This document shows, one piece after another, positions 1 to 8,673 of a stretch of 64,000 bases of DNA. Position numbers and translations under genes: made by a program. Source of the DNA: DASPSM01 sp963800135. GTDB taxonomy: Bacteria > Planctomycetota > Planctomycetia > Planctomycetales > Planctomycetaceae. Under the pieces are notes generated by a model. That model did no database searches. It saw only the letters and a program-made list of their open reading frames with translations, and was not told where the DNA came from. The stretch covers positions 248,001-312,000 of the forward strand of contig CAWCZR010000010.1 in the NCBI GenBank assembly GCA_963800135.1, given 5' to 3'. Each line of letters starts with the position of its first letter. The first letter of the stretch is position 1.

Positions 1-394
1 GAATTTGACACGAGCTTGTCCGGATCGCGATTCTCCCGCTTGAGTTGTTCCTTCGCGGCTTTGACGGCGGCCGCCAGCCGCTCGGGATCGACTTCGGCCC
101 GCCGGTCGGCCAGGAACTGCCGCAACAGCTCATTTTCGATCAGTTGCTCGAGATCGGCCTTCCGCGATTCGGCCGTCCCTTCGGCGGGCAGCCGGTGCAG
201 GAATCGATAGATGGCTAGCTGATTCTCGGTGATCGGCTTGCCGTTAACAGTCACCAGCACGGCCGACGGATCGCGCCGGGCGCGCCCGAGGCGGGAGGCG
301 CCGCACAAACCGGCGCGGCGAGGATGGCCCAGGTGCAGAGCGGCCAGAACCATCGGGTCAAGAGGCTCAGTGAGATCCGAGTTCGCGACGGCAT
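1..394 (-). CDS. SurA/PpiC-like periplasmic foldase, N-terminal part (cut by window edge, frame break)
   Basis: Only the first ~130 residues lie in the window. Two frames must be joined. From ATG 394, with AAGGA about 10 nt upstream, one frame gives a good signal peptide: basic MPSRTR, a hydrophobic core FWPLCTWAILAAPV and an Ala-rich cleavage region. That frame then stops. One base off, the next frame reads LVTVNGKPITENQLAIYRF followed by a charged helical segment, the usual opening of SurA/PpiC-type peptidyl-prolyl isomerases (VNGxxIT). The frame break lies at about 265-290 in a GC-rich run and is probably a one-base sequence error. A shorter unbroken start at ATG 353 would lose the signal peptide. 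The parvulin domain itself is outside the window, so the enzyme assignment rests on the SurA-N-like segment only. Confidence 0.55.
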
Positions 395-424
395 TCGTGG
401 ACACGTTCCTTCTTGCGTCCGCGG

Positions 425-841
425 TTAGCGCGTCAAGTTTGCCGCGCGGACGACGGGCATGTATTGCTCGTGCGACCAGGCTTGGGCCGCGTGCAGCTTC
501 AACATCAAGCGGGCGGAGGCAATTCGCACGTGCTGGTCCATCCGCCGCTCGATCTGAACCGTCGCCTTCCGCAGCGCCAGTCGCGCGTGATGCAATTGCT
601 TCTGCCGGGCGCGGAACGCCATCAGGGCGTAAAACAGCGTGCCAATGAGGCCGGCAAACAGCGCGCTGCGTTCCATCATCGGCGAGCAGACGTGTGCGGC
701 CGTCGTCCCCAACAAGTATCCGCTGAGGACCAAGATCGTGCTTCGCGCCGCTGCCGACGGGTGCAGGTGGGCCGGCCGCTGTGACCAATGATGGTTGAGG
801 GCCGGATAATTGACGGCGTGGTTATTGAGTTGGCGGGACAT
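425..841 (-). CDS. Hypothetical small membrane protein, 138 aa
   Basis: I do not recognise the family. The reading frame from ATG 841 has GGAG about 9 nt upstream. Residues ~1-30 are polar and His/Asn-rich, residues ~33-50 form a weak hydrophobic segment (STILVLSGYLLGTTAAHV), and residues ~58-74 a second one (SALFAGLIGTLFYALMAF). A basic, helical tail of ~60 residues rich in Arg, Lys, Gln and Ala follows, so a two-helix membrane protein with a cytoplasmic tail is likely. It ends 31 nt upstream of the SurA-like gene start on the same strand, so the two may be co-transcribed. The frame stays open far upstream of 841, but that part is the antisense shadow of nadE. Confidence 0.5.
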   Translation of the reverse strand: MSRQLNNHAVNYPALNHHWSQRPAHLHPSAAARSTILVLSGYLLGTTAAHVCSPMMERSALFAGLIGTLFYALMAFRARQKQLHHARLALRKATVQIERRMDQHVRIASARLMLKLHAAQAWSHEQYMPVVRAANLTR

Positions 842-1210
842 GCCCAGGGCTCCGCAAGCGGTCGGACAACAAGCGAAACAGTCGGCCTGGCGACGACACC
901 TGAGCCGGGGGCGTCGAGCCCCTGGAGACTCCTCGCAGATGCACAGGCCGCCGGACGACCGACAGTCACCCGGAAGCCTAGCGCACACTTGGCACGTTGT
1001 CAAAAGGCAACACGCCCTAAATCGCGACCCAACTTCCCCTTCGCGACGAACCTGCCATCGTAAGTCGCGCTTCGCGGTCACCGTGCGGGCAGCACAATCA
1101 CTGCCGACCACACAACCGTTGCCCGCGCTGCGTTTGACGACGATACTTGCAAAGGGGACGTTCGCTCGTCGGTGATGTTTACTCGTACGGTGCCACTCGG
1201 GAGTCGCTCT
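842..1210. other. Intergenic region between divergent genes
   Basis: This 369-base gap separates the small membrane protein gene (minus) from nadE (plus). It must hold promoters for both directions. Apart from the weak nadE promoter candidate at 1119-1147 I see no RNA gene, repeat or credible ORF. Confidence 0.5.
1119..1147 (+). promoter_or_regulatory. Possible sigma-70 promoter of nadE
   Basis: TTGCCC (1119-1124), a 17-base spacer and GATACT (1142-1147) give a plausible but imperfect -35/-10 pair about 60 bases before the chosen TTG start. Promoter consensus in planctomycetes is loosely defined, so this is only a candidate. Confidence 0.3.
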
Positions 1211-2869
1211 TTGAAGATTGCCCTGGCCCAGCTCAACCCGATCGTCGGCGACCTGCACGGCAACTGCGAGTTGGTCCGTGCCGCGGCTGACGACGCGCTC
1301 CGCGCGGGGGCCGACCTGCTCGTCACCTCTGAATTGCTCGTGAGCGGCTACCCCCCCAAAGATTTGCTGTTGCGGGAAGGGTTCGTCGCGGCCTGCGACC
1401 GGGCGATCGACGAGCTGGCCGCCCGCCTGCCGCACGGACTGACTGTAATCGTCGGGCACCCCAGCCATCGCGAAGTTCCCGGCCGCGGCATCGCCAACGC
1501 GGCCAGCGTGCTCGAGCACGGGCGAGTCGCGGCGACCGTCCACAAAATGCTCCTGCCCAATTACGACGTCTTCGACGAGCAGCGTTATTTTCGGCCCGCC
1601 GATCGGGTCGCGCCGGTGCGGATCGCCGGGCGGCGATTCGGGCTGCACATCTGCGAAGACGCCTGGTGGGGAGATGAATCGACCAGCTACCACATCCCGC
1701 CGCACCCGCTGCCCGATCCGGTGGCGCTCCTGGCGGAGGCCGGCGTCGACGCGTTCATCAACGTTTCGGCCAGCCCGTTCGAGCTGTCGAAACCCGCGCG
1801 GCGGCTCGAGTTGATCAAGCGACACGTCGGGCGGCATCGCCGGCCCTTTCTGTTCGTCAACCAGGTCGGAGGCAACGACGATCTCGTCTTCGACGGTCAC
1901 AGTCTGGTGCTGAACGCCGCCGGCGAATGCGCGCTCTCCCTGAAGGGCTTCGATAGCGAGCTGGCGTTCTGCGACCTCGACCGTTTGCCCGTGGTGCCGG
2001 CGCCGCAGCCGTCGCGCCCTGCCTTGCTCTTGGACGCGCTCGTGCTGGGCCTGCGCGACTATATGCGAAAGAGCGGCTTTCGCAACTGTGTGCTGGGAGT
2101 TTCCGGCGGGATCGACAGTGCGCTCGCCTGTTATATCGCGGCCCGCGCGGTCGGTCCCGAGCATGTTCACGCGCTCCTCATGCCCAGCCGCTACAGTAGC
2201 GAACACAGCGTGAACGACGCGCGGCACCTCGCCGCCAACCTGGGCATCGATGCCGAGGTGATTCCGATCGACGCCATTCATCGGGCTTACGAAGGGACGG
2301 CCGTCGTCGGCGCCGACCTGGCGAGCCAGCCGGGGGGACTCGCCGACCAGAACATCCAGGCCCGCATCCGCGGCGCTCTGGTCATGATCCGCAGCAACCG
2401 CTACGGCTGGCTGGCGCTCGCCACCGGCAACAAGAGCGAGCTGGCCGTCGGTTATTGCACGCTCTATGGCGACATGGCGGGCGGATTTGCGGTTCTGTGC
2501 GACGTCTTCAAGCGCGATGTTTACGCCGTCGCACGCTACATCAACGAAACGCTCGAAAAACGTGAAGTGATCCCGGCCAGCACCCTCGACAAAGCGCCGA
2601 GCGCCGAGCTGGCTCCGCACCAGTTCGATCAGGACACGCTCCCCCCCTACGATGTGCTTGACGCCATTCTCGAAGGTCTGATCGAGCGAGAACTTTCGGT
2701 GTCGGCACTCTCCAAGCAATTCCCGCCCGACACGGTCCGCTGGGTGGCTCGCCAGCTCGACCGCAACGAATTCAAACGCCGCCAAATGCCGCCGGGCATC
2801 AAACTTTCGCAACGCGCGTTCGGCAGCGGCCGCCGCATGCCGATGGCGGCGAAGATCGACTTCACCTAG
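1211..2869 (+). CDS. nadE: Glutamine-dependent NAD+ synthetase
   Basis: The enzyme makes NAD+ from deamido-NAD+, ATP and glutamine, the last step of NAD synthesis in the cytoplasm. The N-terminal half is a nitrilase-fold glutaminase: it opens LKIALAQLNPIVGD, with the Glu-Lys-Cys triad expected in TSELLVSGYPPKD, HKMLLPNYDVFDE and HICEDAWW. The C-terminal half is the ATP-pyrophosphatase synthetase with the P-loop GVSGGIDSALA (about residues 296-306), ATGNKSELAVGYCTLYGD and a C-terminal KRRQMPPG. I chose TTG 1211 because GGGAG lies 7 nt upstream and the protein then begins with the conserved M-KIALAQ start. GTG 1172 or ATG 1175 would add 13 or 12 untypical residues. The 552-aa length fits the two-domain family. 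Confidence 0.95.
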   Translation: MKIALAQLNPIVGDLHGNCELVRAAADDALRAGADLLVTSELLVSGYPPKDLLLREGFVAACDRAIDELAARLPHGLTVIVGHPSHREVPGRGIANAASVLEHGRVAATVHKMLLPNYDVFDEQRYFRPADRVAPVRIAGRRFGLHICEDAWWGDESTSYHIPPHPLPDPVALLAEAGVDAFINVSASPFELSKPARRLELIKRHVGRHRRPFLFVNQVGGNDDLVFDGHSLVLNAAGECALSLKGFDSELAFCDLDRLPVVPAPQPSRPALLLDALVLGLRDYMRKSGFRNCVLGVSGGIDSALACYIAARAVGPEHVHALLMPSRYSSEHSVNDARHLAANLGIDAEVIPIDAIHRAYEGTAVVGADLASQPGGLADQNIQARIRGALVMIRSNRYGWLALATGNKSELAVGYCTLYGDMAGGFAVLCDVFKRDVYAVARYINETLEKREVIPASTLDKAPSAELAPHQFDQDTLPPYDVLDAILEGLIERELSVSALSKQFPPDTVRWVARQLDRNEFKRRQMPPGIKLSQRAFGSGRRMPMAAKIDFT

Positions 2870-3197
2870 TCGCCCGACGAATCGGCGGGTCATCTTCGCA
2901 GGGTTTGAAACGGCCCTAAATCCAAGGCCCATTGAACGCCTCGTCGCCGGCAAATGTGCACCGCTGCACAAATAGACTCAATTCGCGTTGCAGCAATGTC
3001 ATCCCCAGCCTGCCCGCCGCCGATCGGAAATGTAAACGAGAATTCGCAATTGACATCGGCGGCTGCTTATTGGACGATCCGCCCCTCACCGATCACTCAA
3101 TTCGGCTCAGCGAAGTCGAAGTTGCGTTCGCCGCGAGCAACGCCATTTCACGGCTAGCCAGCCAACACTGCTGCAAGATGCGGCAAATCGGAGACCG
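2870..3197. other. Intergenic region, nothing recognised
   Basis: This 328-base gap lies between nadE and lpxA. It is somewhat less GC-rich than the genes. The only feature seen is the lpxA ribosome binding site (GGAGACCG just before ATG 3198). No terminator hairpin with a T-run follows nadE. Confidence 0.5.
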
Positions 3198-3992
3198 ATG
3201 AGCGTCCATCCGACCGCGATTATCGACTCCTTGGCGACCATCGATTCCACGGTGACCGTAGGACCTTATGCGGTGATTGATGGCCCGGTTCGGATCGGGC
3301 CCGAGTGCCGGATCGGGGCGGCCGCCATCATTCTGGGCCACACCGAGATCGGCGCCGGCTGCCAGATTCATTCGCATGCCGTCATTGGCGACCTTCCCCA
3401 AGATCGAGCGTATGAGGGCGGCCCCAGCTTTTGCCGGTTGGGCGAAAACTGCTCTGTGCGGGAAGGGGTCACCATCCATCGCGGTTCCTCGGCCGATACG
3501 GCGACCGTGATCGGCGACAACTGCTTGCTGATGACCAACTCTCACGTCGGCCACAACTGCGAGATTGGAAGCGGGACGGTCCTGGTGAGTGGAGCACTGC
3601 TTGCCGGTTACGTGCAGGTCGGAGCCCGCGCGACGATTTCGGGCAATGCCGCCATCCACCAGTTCGTGCGGATCGGCGAGTTGTCGATGGTGAGCGGACT
3701 GGGGAAGATCGTCCAGGACGTGCCCCCGTTCTTTATGACCGATCGCGAGGGGGCGATCGTCGGCGAGAACCGCGTCGGCCTGATGCGGGCCGGAATGACG
3801 GCACTCGAACGACAGGAAATCAAGGCGGCCTTCCGCGCGATTTACCGCTGCGGGATGAGTCACCAGGCGGCCATCGAGCACCTGACCGGCTACATCTCGA
3901 GCGACGCGGGCCTCCGCTTGCTGGCCTTCCTCAGCGAAAAATCGACGCGCGGCCTCTCCCGCGACGCGTATCGCCTCAAACGGGCAGCCTGA
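3198..3992 (+). CDS. lpxA: Acyl-[ACP]--UDP-N-acetylglucosamine O-acyltransferase
   Basis: This enzyme catalyses the first committed step of lipid A synthesis, moving a 3-hydroxyacyl chain from ACP to UDP-GlcNAc in the cytoplasm. The first ~190 residues are hexapeptide repeats of a left-handed beta-helix (for example IDGPVRIGPECRIGAAAIIL). The segment LMTNSHVGHNCEIG holds the catalytic-type histidine, and HQFVRIGELSMVSG and VQDVPPFF are LpxA signatures. A helical C-terminus ends with STRGLSR. The 264-aa length matches the family (E. coli 262). It starts at ATG 3198 behind GGAGACCG. No other lpx gene is nearby, so it stands alone. It supports an LPS-type outer membrane. Confidence 0.95.
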   Translation: MSVHPTAIIDSLATIDSTVTVGPYAVIDGPVRIGPECRIGAAAIILGHTEIGAGCQIHSHAVIGDLPQDRAYEGGPSFCRLGENCSVREGVTIHRGSSADTATVIGDNCLLMTNSHVGHNCEIGSGTVLVSGALLAGYVQVGARATISGNAAIHQFVRIGELSMVSGLGKIVQDVPPFFMTDREGAIVGENRVGLMRAGMTALERQEIKAAFRAIYRCGMSHQAAIEHLTGYISSDAGLRLLAFLSEKSTRGLSRDAYRLKRAA

Positions 3993-3997
3993 GCGGA

Positions 3998-4148
3998 CGG
4001 TACTGGTCCGTCTACCGCTACCTGACTAACAGGTATGGGTGCCATGCCCACGGCTCGGCGTGGGCATGTTTTCCGCTGCGAATCGCGCATGCCCACCGAA
4101 ACCGGTGGGCATGGCACCCGACATTGACCGGTAGACGCACCAGTACCG
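3998..4148. repeat. 151-bp palindromic element (MITE/REP-like)
   Basis: The outer 20-base arms 3998-4017 and 4129-4148 are inverted copies differing at one base (CGGTACTGGT-C/G-CGTCTACCG). Inside, GGGTGCCATGCCCA near 4036 is answered by TGGGCATGGCACCC near 4107, and smaller GTGGGCATG / CATGCCCAC arms sit in the middle. The whole would fold into one long hairpin. It begins 5 bases after the lpxA stop and encodes nothing, so it is probably a non-autonomous miniature element or a repeat with a transcript-end role. Confidence 0.7.
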
Positions 4149-4243
4149 GTTCGGTTGAACGGCGATCCCGTCCCGGCATTCGAGTCCCGTCCCGCGCTCT
4201 TCTCCCGACAGGTCGAGGCAAGGGCCAAATTCCCCGGGATACG

Positions 4244-4616
4244 CTCGGTGAAACAACGCGTCCCGTCCCGAGGTTAGTCCAAAGTCCCGCGATCCAAAGC
4301 CAAAGTCAGGATTGCGAGCCGGTGATTTTCGACCTTGGACCTTGGACTTTGGGCCCTGGACCAAAACGAGTGTCCGTCTCTCGACCCACCGGCCAATCTC
4401 TTTCCTCTCGACTTCCGTTTCCGTCTCCGCAATCTTCTGAGTGACGGGCCGGTTTCTCCGAGCTTTTCTCGGTGAAACAACGAGTCCCGTCCCGGTCCCG
4501 TGTCGCGTCTCCGGTCTTTTCCGCTTCGCCCGACCAACCGGTCCCGTACATCCCGGGAGGTGTCCGGACCGGGCTTTTGCCCGTCTGCGCTCGGTAAATC
4601 AACGAGTCCCGTCCCA
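4244..4616. repeat. Three copies of a 27-base direct repeat
   Basis: The unit reads CTCGGTGAAACAACGxG then TCCCGTCCC. Copies lie at 4244-4270, 4468-4494 and 4590-4616; the third has TAAATC in place of GAAACA. A fourth copy lies beyond the IS110 gene at 5983-6009. Copies three and four also share GTGTCCGGACCGG and TCTGCG just upstream. Spacing is irregular (224, 122 and 1393 bases), so this is dispersed repeat sequence, not a CRISPR array. Confidence 0.65.
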
Positions 4617-4671
4617 GTCTGCGTTCACTCCTCGCCCCTGGCGGGAGAGCGGCTGTGTTTCTTTTCAAGGG

Positions 4672-5626
4672 TTAAGTGGTTGAGATTGCAGGGTTCCAGT
4701 GCGTTTTGTTTTTGACCATGGTGTTGAGGATCACCAGCAGCTTGCGCATGCAGGCGGTGATGATGACCTTGGGCTTTTTGCCGAGGGCTTTCAGGCGATC
4801 CGAGAAGGCTCTGATGATTGGGTTGGAGCGTCGTGCGCTGAGCGTCGCCATGTACAGGCAACAGCGCACCGAACTTCGGCCGCCGCGGATCGCGCGGCGG
4901 CCTCGGAACTCGCCGCTGTCGCGATTGAAGGGGGCCAGGCCGATCAGTGCGGAGATTTTTCGTCGACTGAGCTGTCCCAACTCGGGGACCTCGGCGATCA
5001 GAGTGGCACCCGTGCCTGGTCCAACCCCCGGCGTGCTTTGAACAATCTCGAGCTTCTGCTTCCACTCGTCGTCCGATTGGACCAGTGCGGCGATTCGCTT
5101 CTCGAAGCGTCGGATCTGCTTGTTGAGCGCATCGACGCTCTCCTGAAGGCTCTTTTTAACGAACTTGCTGGCGACGTTTTCCTTGCGGTTCATTTCTGCG
5201 GTTCGCAGCTCGACGAGCTGTCGACGTCGGACGACGAGATCTTGCAGTTCGAGCTGTTTTTCCGGGATTTTGGTCTGGGTGCGCGGCACGACGGCCTGCC
5301 CGAAGCGTGCCAACACGACCGCGTCGATGCGATCGGTCTCTGGCGAGAATTCCGCAGGCTTTGGCGAAGTCGCGGACTTGCCGTGGGTTGACGACCGCAA
5401 CCTGATGGCCCGCGTCGATCAGTTCGGCGACGAGCGCACGCTCGTAACCGCCGGTGGCTTCCACGACGATCAAACACTCTCCGGGAGCAGGAAGCTTCTC
5501 TCGGAGTTGCCCTCGGCCCTTGGAATCGTTTGGCTGCTTGAGCGACGTTCGCTCCGGCAGCACGTGCACGTCGAGGGTCCGTTTGGCGATGTCGATACCG
5601 ACGACCGATTTGAAGGCGACGTCCAT
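4672..5626 (-). pseudogene. IS110-family transposase, frame broken
   Basis: IS110 enzymes are DEDD/serine recombinases that move DNA with a bridge RNA. The N-terminal half from ATG 5626 has the RuvC-like motifs VVGIDIAKRTLDV and VVEATGGYERAL and runs to NPRQVRDFAKACGILAR. The next frame then continues TDRIDAVVLARF and the C-terminal Transposase_20 domain: STPGVGPGTGATLIAEV, ISALIGLAPFNRDSG and the serine-bearing RGGRSSVRCCLYMATL. One extra base near 5340 separates the halves; removing it restores ILA-R-TDRIDA. The joined length is ~317 aa, close to the family norm. The element lies between repeat copies three and four. No target duplication was found, as is normal for IS110. A sequence error is possible, since similar breaks occur in housekeeping genes here. 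Confidence 0.85.
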
Positions 5627-6531
5627 GACGATGTCCCGTCCTTGCGAATGCGAGCTCGAGCGGCGACTGGCGCCCCGACGGCTCTGACGGCTGTTCGGGC
5701 TGATCTCATGAGACCGGCGGCGATCCAGCTCTCCCACGGTCTTCTTGGACCTGAGGGCGGACGATCTACCGCCGGCCGCCGTGGCAAACCTTGCTCCGCT
5801 ACGCTTCGCAAGCTTTCCCACGGCTGTCCCCATCAAATGCGCAGATTGACCTTTTTTCAACATACAAGGGGCCGGGGGTGAGGGGGCAACGGCGAGGTGT
5901 CCGTCACCGTCCAAGTGAGCTCTAACCCACCCGGTCTTCTTTGATCCGCGAAGTGTCCGGACCGGATATTTCTCGGTCTGCGCTCGGTAAATCATCGTGT
6001 CCCGTCCCACAAGTCCCGACCGGTTTTGGCCGCTCCCGGTCCAACTCCCGCCACCTAGGAATGTGACCGGACCGGACTTCATGACGCGTCCCCAATCGAT
6101 CCCGTCCCATAGTCGCCGGGGTCGACGTCAGGAACCAAAACCGTCGACGCACAATCGGCACGCTCGCTGGACGGATCCCGAGCGGTCCCGACAGAGGCGT
6201 CTCAATCGAGCCTACCGCGCCGAACGCGATTCGCGAACCCCGCGTTTCTACGCGCTCATAAATGAGACGGGGTGTTTCCGGTCCCTGGAAAGACGGCCTC
6301 CCGAGGCACGCCGGCCGGCGTTGAACGGTTTTGCGTCGCGGCGCGGACGGCATGGCAGGTTGGCGGGCAGCTATCGGCACGCAAGTGTATGCCTCAACGC
6401 ATCAGCGCCGATTGATGCACGCATATGCGCGTCGCGAAGCCAGTTGGCAATTCGGAATCGCGCGGTCCGCATCGCGGAAGCCCCCAGACTTTCAAGAGCG
6501 GAACCGGCGATCGGCGGTGGCTTTGGCGGCG
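5627..6531. other. Non-coding flank of IS110 and following gap
   Basis: This 905-base stretch has no supported gene. The first ~250 bases lie directly upstream of the transposase start, where IS110-group elements encode their bridge RNA, but I could not define its fold or ends. Near 5868-5890 a G-rich stretch may mark the element end. Repeat copy four (5983-6009) follows, then about 500 bases with nothing recognised. Confidence 0.4.
5983..6009. repeat. Fourth copy of the 27-base repeat
   Basis: It matches the copy at 4590-4616 with three differences and shares the upstream GTGTCCGGACCGG and TCTGCG blocks. It lies on the far side of the IS110 gene in the same orientation, so the element may have landed within, or carried along, a repeat cluster. 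Confidence 0.6.
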
Positions 6532-7098
6532 TCAGAGCCAAATAGCAGCCCACGGCCGGATCTCTGCGCACCATTCAGCTGGAGTGATGATCTTGAGCGG
6601 CAGACTCGCCAGGTGCTGGCGATGCTTGAGGATTGTCGACCAATCTCGTGTGCAAAATGCGTCACAGCGGTAGGCAACCGCGTCACAAATTAGAACTCGA
6701 TCCGACACATCCGGAAGCGAGTCCAAAACTCCGGATGACAGCAACTCTAATCTCTGCTCCTCAGCTTCCGCGAAGCTCGGAAGATCCGACGCACCATGTA
6801 GGAACTCACGCCAGTAATGCCATATCTCGAAGAGCCAACTCTCTAACTGGAAGGCGCGAGTAGGATCGCTGGTCGCGGTGACCTCACGGTACGTCACGGG
6901 CGAAATGGCAAACTGCCAAAATGCTCGCTGCCCAGTCAGGAAGATGCCAGCGAGAGCTCCGACATCACCTCTAAGTCGCGGCGGGAGTTCGTCCGAGATC
7001 GGCGCGTTTTCATGGATTTGTTCGCCATAATCCAGAATCAGGTTCACGACGCAGGTGTCGAGAAAAACACGGCCGGGAATGGACTCGAACGAGCTCAC
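6532..7098 (-). CDS. PIN-domain protein (probable ribonuclease), 188 aa
   Basis: PIN domains are Mg-dependent ribonucleases with three or four acidic residues. Here the first acidic site is VFLDTCVVNLILD near the N-terminus, a second is ISPVTYREV, and the third/fourth are in DRVLICDAVAYRCDAF followed by CTRDWSTILKH, the usual closing strand. At 188 aa it is longer than a typical VapC (~130 aa), so it may belong to a different PIN group. The start is GTG 7098. This GTG overlaps the TGA of the upstream gene (GTGA), which implies translational coupling. The stretch is lower in GC than its neighbours and next to an IS110, which suggests acquisition. It may be the toxin of a toxin-antitoxin or defence pair, but that is inference. 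Confidence 0.75.
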   Translation of the reverse strand: MSSFESIPGRVFLDTCVVNLILDYGEQIHENAPISDELPPRLRGDVGALAGIFLTGQRAFWQFAISPVTYREVTATSDPTRAFQLESWLFEIWHYWREFLHGASDLPSFAEAEEQRLELLSSGVLDSLPDVSDRVLICDAVAYRCDAFCTRDWSTILKHRQHLASLPLKIITPAEWCAEIRPWAAIWL

Positions 7099-7594
7099 TG
7101 AGCTTTGATTCCTAGAAAGCTACGCCTCTGATATCGCCGAGGCATCGGGTTCGGGTGCCGATCCCATGCAAGTGTCCACTCGTCCCAACATGTCGCTAAC
7201 CAACTTGCTAGACGCTCACGATCTTTCTTGTTCGCTTCTGTCCACCAGAGCTGTAACTCAAGGAGGTCCCTGATGGACTCGCCGCTGATGACATAGTCTC
7301 GGTAGGCAGGCCTCTTGCGCTCCAGGCGAGCGCAAGTGTTGTTGTATTTTCGGATCGCCGGAGCTCCGCACGCCCCACTCCAGTACGCGTCGAAAAAGCG
7401 ATCAAAAAACTCGTGCTTGTAGCTCGACTGGTGCCAGACGCCGCCGATGCCAATCAGGCGTTGCCGCGCAAATCCGCGATCGCGTTATACGCTTCCTCGA
7501 CACTTACGAGCTGAGGTTGGTGCGATGGTCGCCCTACAATCCACGGCTCGCGCCTCTTAACGACGCGTTTAGCTAACTTGTCGGGTCTCAGCAT
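7095..7594 (-). CDS. Unknown Trp-rich protein coupled to the PIN gene (frame break)
   Basis: Two frames join to one protein of ~166 aa. From ATG 7594 the first 46 residues read MLRPDKLAKRVVKRREPW to AYNAIADLRGNA and stop at 7454. One base off, a long open frame without any start codon continues RLIGIGGVWHQSSYKHEFF to the stop at 7095. Codon use and amino-acid pattern are protein-like in both parts. A one-base deletion near 7455 explains the break. The basic N-terminus is followed by a region rich in Trp, Tyr and charged residues (LQLWWTEANKKDRE, WLATCWDEWTLAW). I do not recognise the family. Its stop overlaps the GTG start of the PIN gene, so the two form one unit; an antitoxin or partner role is possible but unproven. 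Confidence 0.5.
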
Positions 7595-7659
7595 TTGGCG
7601 CTAAACCATTTCTACGGTCTGCTGACACGATTCTTCTGCCACGGTTCGGGAGCGCCATC

Positions 7660-8673
7660 TCATTTCTTCTCCATCTTCTCCCACCGCGGCACCAGCTCCA
7701 TCGTCACCTCGGTGCCGCGCGGCGGTATCCGTTCGGTCCAGGCCTCGAACAACAAGCCTTCGTCCGATTTGTCGGTGCTCTTGATCGCCAGGTCGAGCAT
7801 CGCGTCGGGGAAGTTGGAGACGCAGATCAGGTCGCCGGCTTCGGCTTCGTAGACCTTGTGCCCCGTGGTCGGGTCGACGTATTCGCCGCTGCCCGGGAAG
7901 ACCCAGCCGACGTCGAGCTGGCGCGATTGGCTTTGGTCGAAGAATGAGCCGATCGCTTTGCGATACGTGGGGTCCTTGCTGAGCGTCAAAAGTTTGTCGC
8001 GCTGTTGGGCGGTCATCGGGCCGAACCAGGCGAGCTGCTTGAACTTTTCAAAGAAGCGGATCGGTAAAGCCTCGTCGTTCTCCGGGAGCTTAAGGCCGGC
8101 CGGCAATTGGTTCATCGTCGCGACGAAGTAACGGTGCGTCGCGTACCGAATCCATTCCTGAGCCTTGACCCGGTGCCGCTTGCCGTCCGCGTCGGCCCAT
8201 TGCAGAAAGATGTCGATCGGCTGGCCGGTCGGCGGTCGAAAGGTCGGCTGGTACTGGACGGGAGCGCCGGCCTTGGCCCCCAAAGCCAGCAGCCCCGCGT
8301 GGATCACGTAGGCCCGCCCCTCGACGCCAAGGATCGACTCGTGCTCCTTGGTTTGAGCCGGGCACGCCAGCATTTCGAGGAAGCCTTCCCGCAGGACGAC
8401 GTGCGTCCTCACAAGCAACCGCTTGCCGGCGCGGTCCAACTGGACGGTTCCCTTGGGATCGAGGGGAATGAGCTGCTCGGTCGATTTCTTGGTGGCTGCC
8501 GTCGCATCGCTTGCCGGAGGATCGCCGGCGTTAACGGGTGATTGCGCGGCCAGCGCGGAGAATCCCAGCACCGCCGTAGCCAGTGCGAGGGCGCGGAGCC
8601 CCGCGCCGTTCGCATCGGCGCTCGAACGGAATCGCTGCGGACGAAATCTTTGAGGCCGCGACGCATGAGTCAC
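7660..8673 (-). CDS. YdjY-domain secreted protein, 337 aa
   Basis: The protein has an Arg-rich N-terminus and a hydrophobic stretch (ALALATAVLGFSALAA) that looks like an export signal. A YdjY-like region then begins around VQLDRAGKRLLVRTHVVL and includes CPAQTKEHESIL, a pattern common in planctomycete proteins of unknown function. The C-terminal half has no motif I recognise. The start is GTG 8673, which overlaps the TGA of the upstream TPR gene (GTGA), so translation is probably coupled. No enzyme activity can be assigned. It is the last gene of the minus-strand cluster that begins with the PSD1 gene. Confidence 0.75.
   Translation of the reverse strand: MTHASRPQRFRPQRFRSSADANGAGLRALALATAVLGFSALAAQSPVNAGDPPASDATAATKKSTEQLIPLDPKGTVQLDRAGKRLLVRTHVVLREGFLEMLACPAQTKEHESILGVEGRAYVIHAGLLALGAKAGAPVQYQPTFRPPTGQPIDIFLQWADADGKRHRVKAQEWIRYATHRYFVATMNQLPAGLKLPENDEALPIRFFEKFKQLAWFGPMTAQQRDKLLTLSKDPTYRKAIGSFFDQSQSRQLDVGWVFPGSGEYVDPTTGHKVYEAEAGDLICVSNFPDAMLDLAIKSTDKSDEGLLFEAWTERIPPRGTEVTMELVPRWEKMEKK

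Larger units (their letters stand above)
3993..4671. other. Repeat-rich intergenic region upstream of IS110
   Basis: This 679-base stretch has no credible gene. It holds a 151-bp palindromic element (3998-4148), three copies of a 27-base repeat (4244-4616) and many short GTCCCGTCCC runs. The open frames here are produced by repeat sequence (recurring GRDSLxxR-like translations on the minus strand) and are not taken as genes. Confidence 0.6.

Noticed and set aside
425..2971. Very long minus-strand frame (848 codons) opposite nadE
   Set aside because: Only its last ~138 codons look like a protein and are kept as a separate gene. The rest is the antisense shadow of nadE with Arg/Ala/Val-rich filler.
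4244..6009. CRISPR array
   Set aside because: Repeat copies are irregularly spaced (122-1393 bases), imperfect, and without cas genes.
5922..6545. Overlapping frames on both strands beyond IS110
   Set aside because: Their translations follow repeat sequence and Arg-rich GC bias. No gene called.
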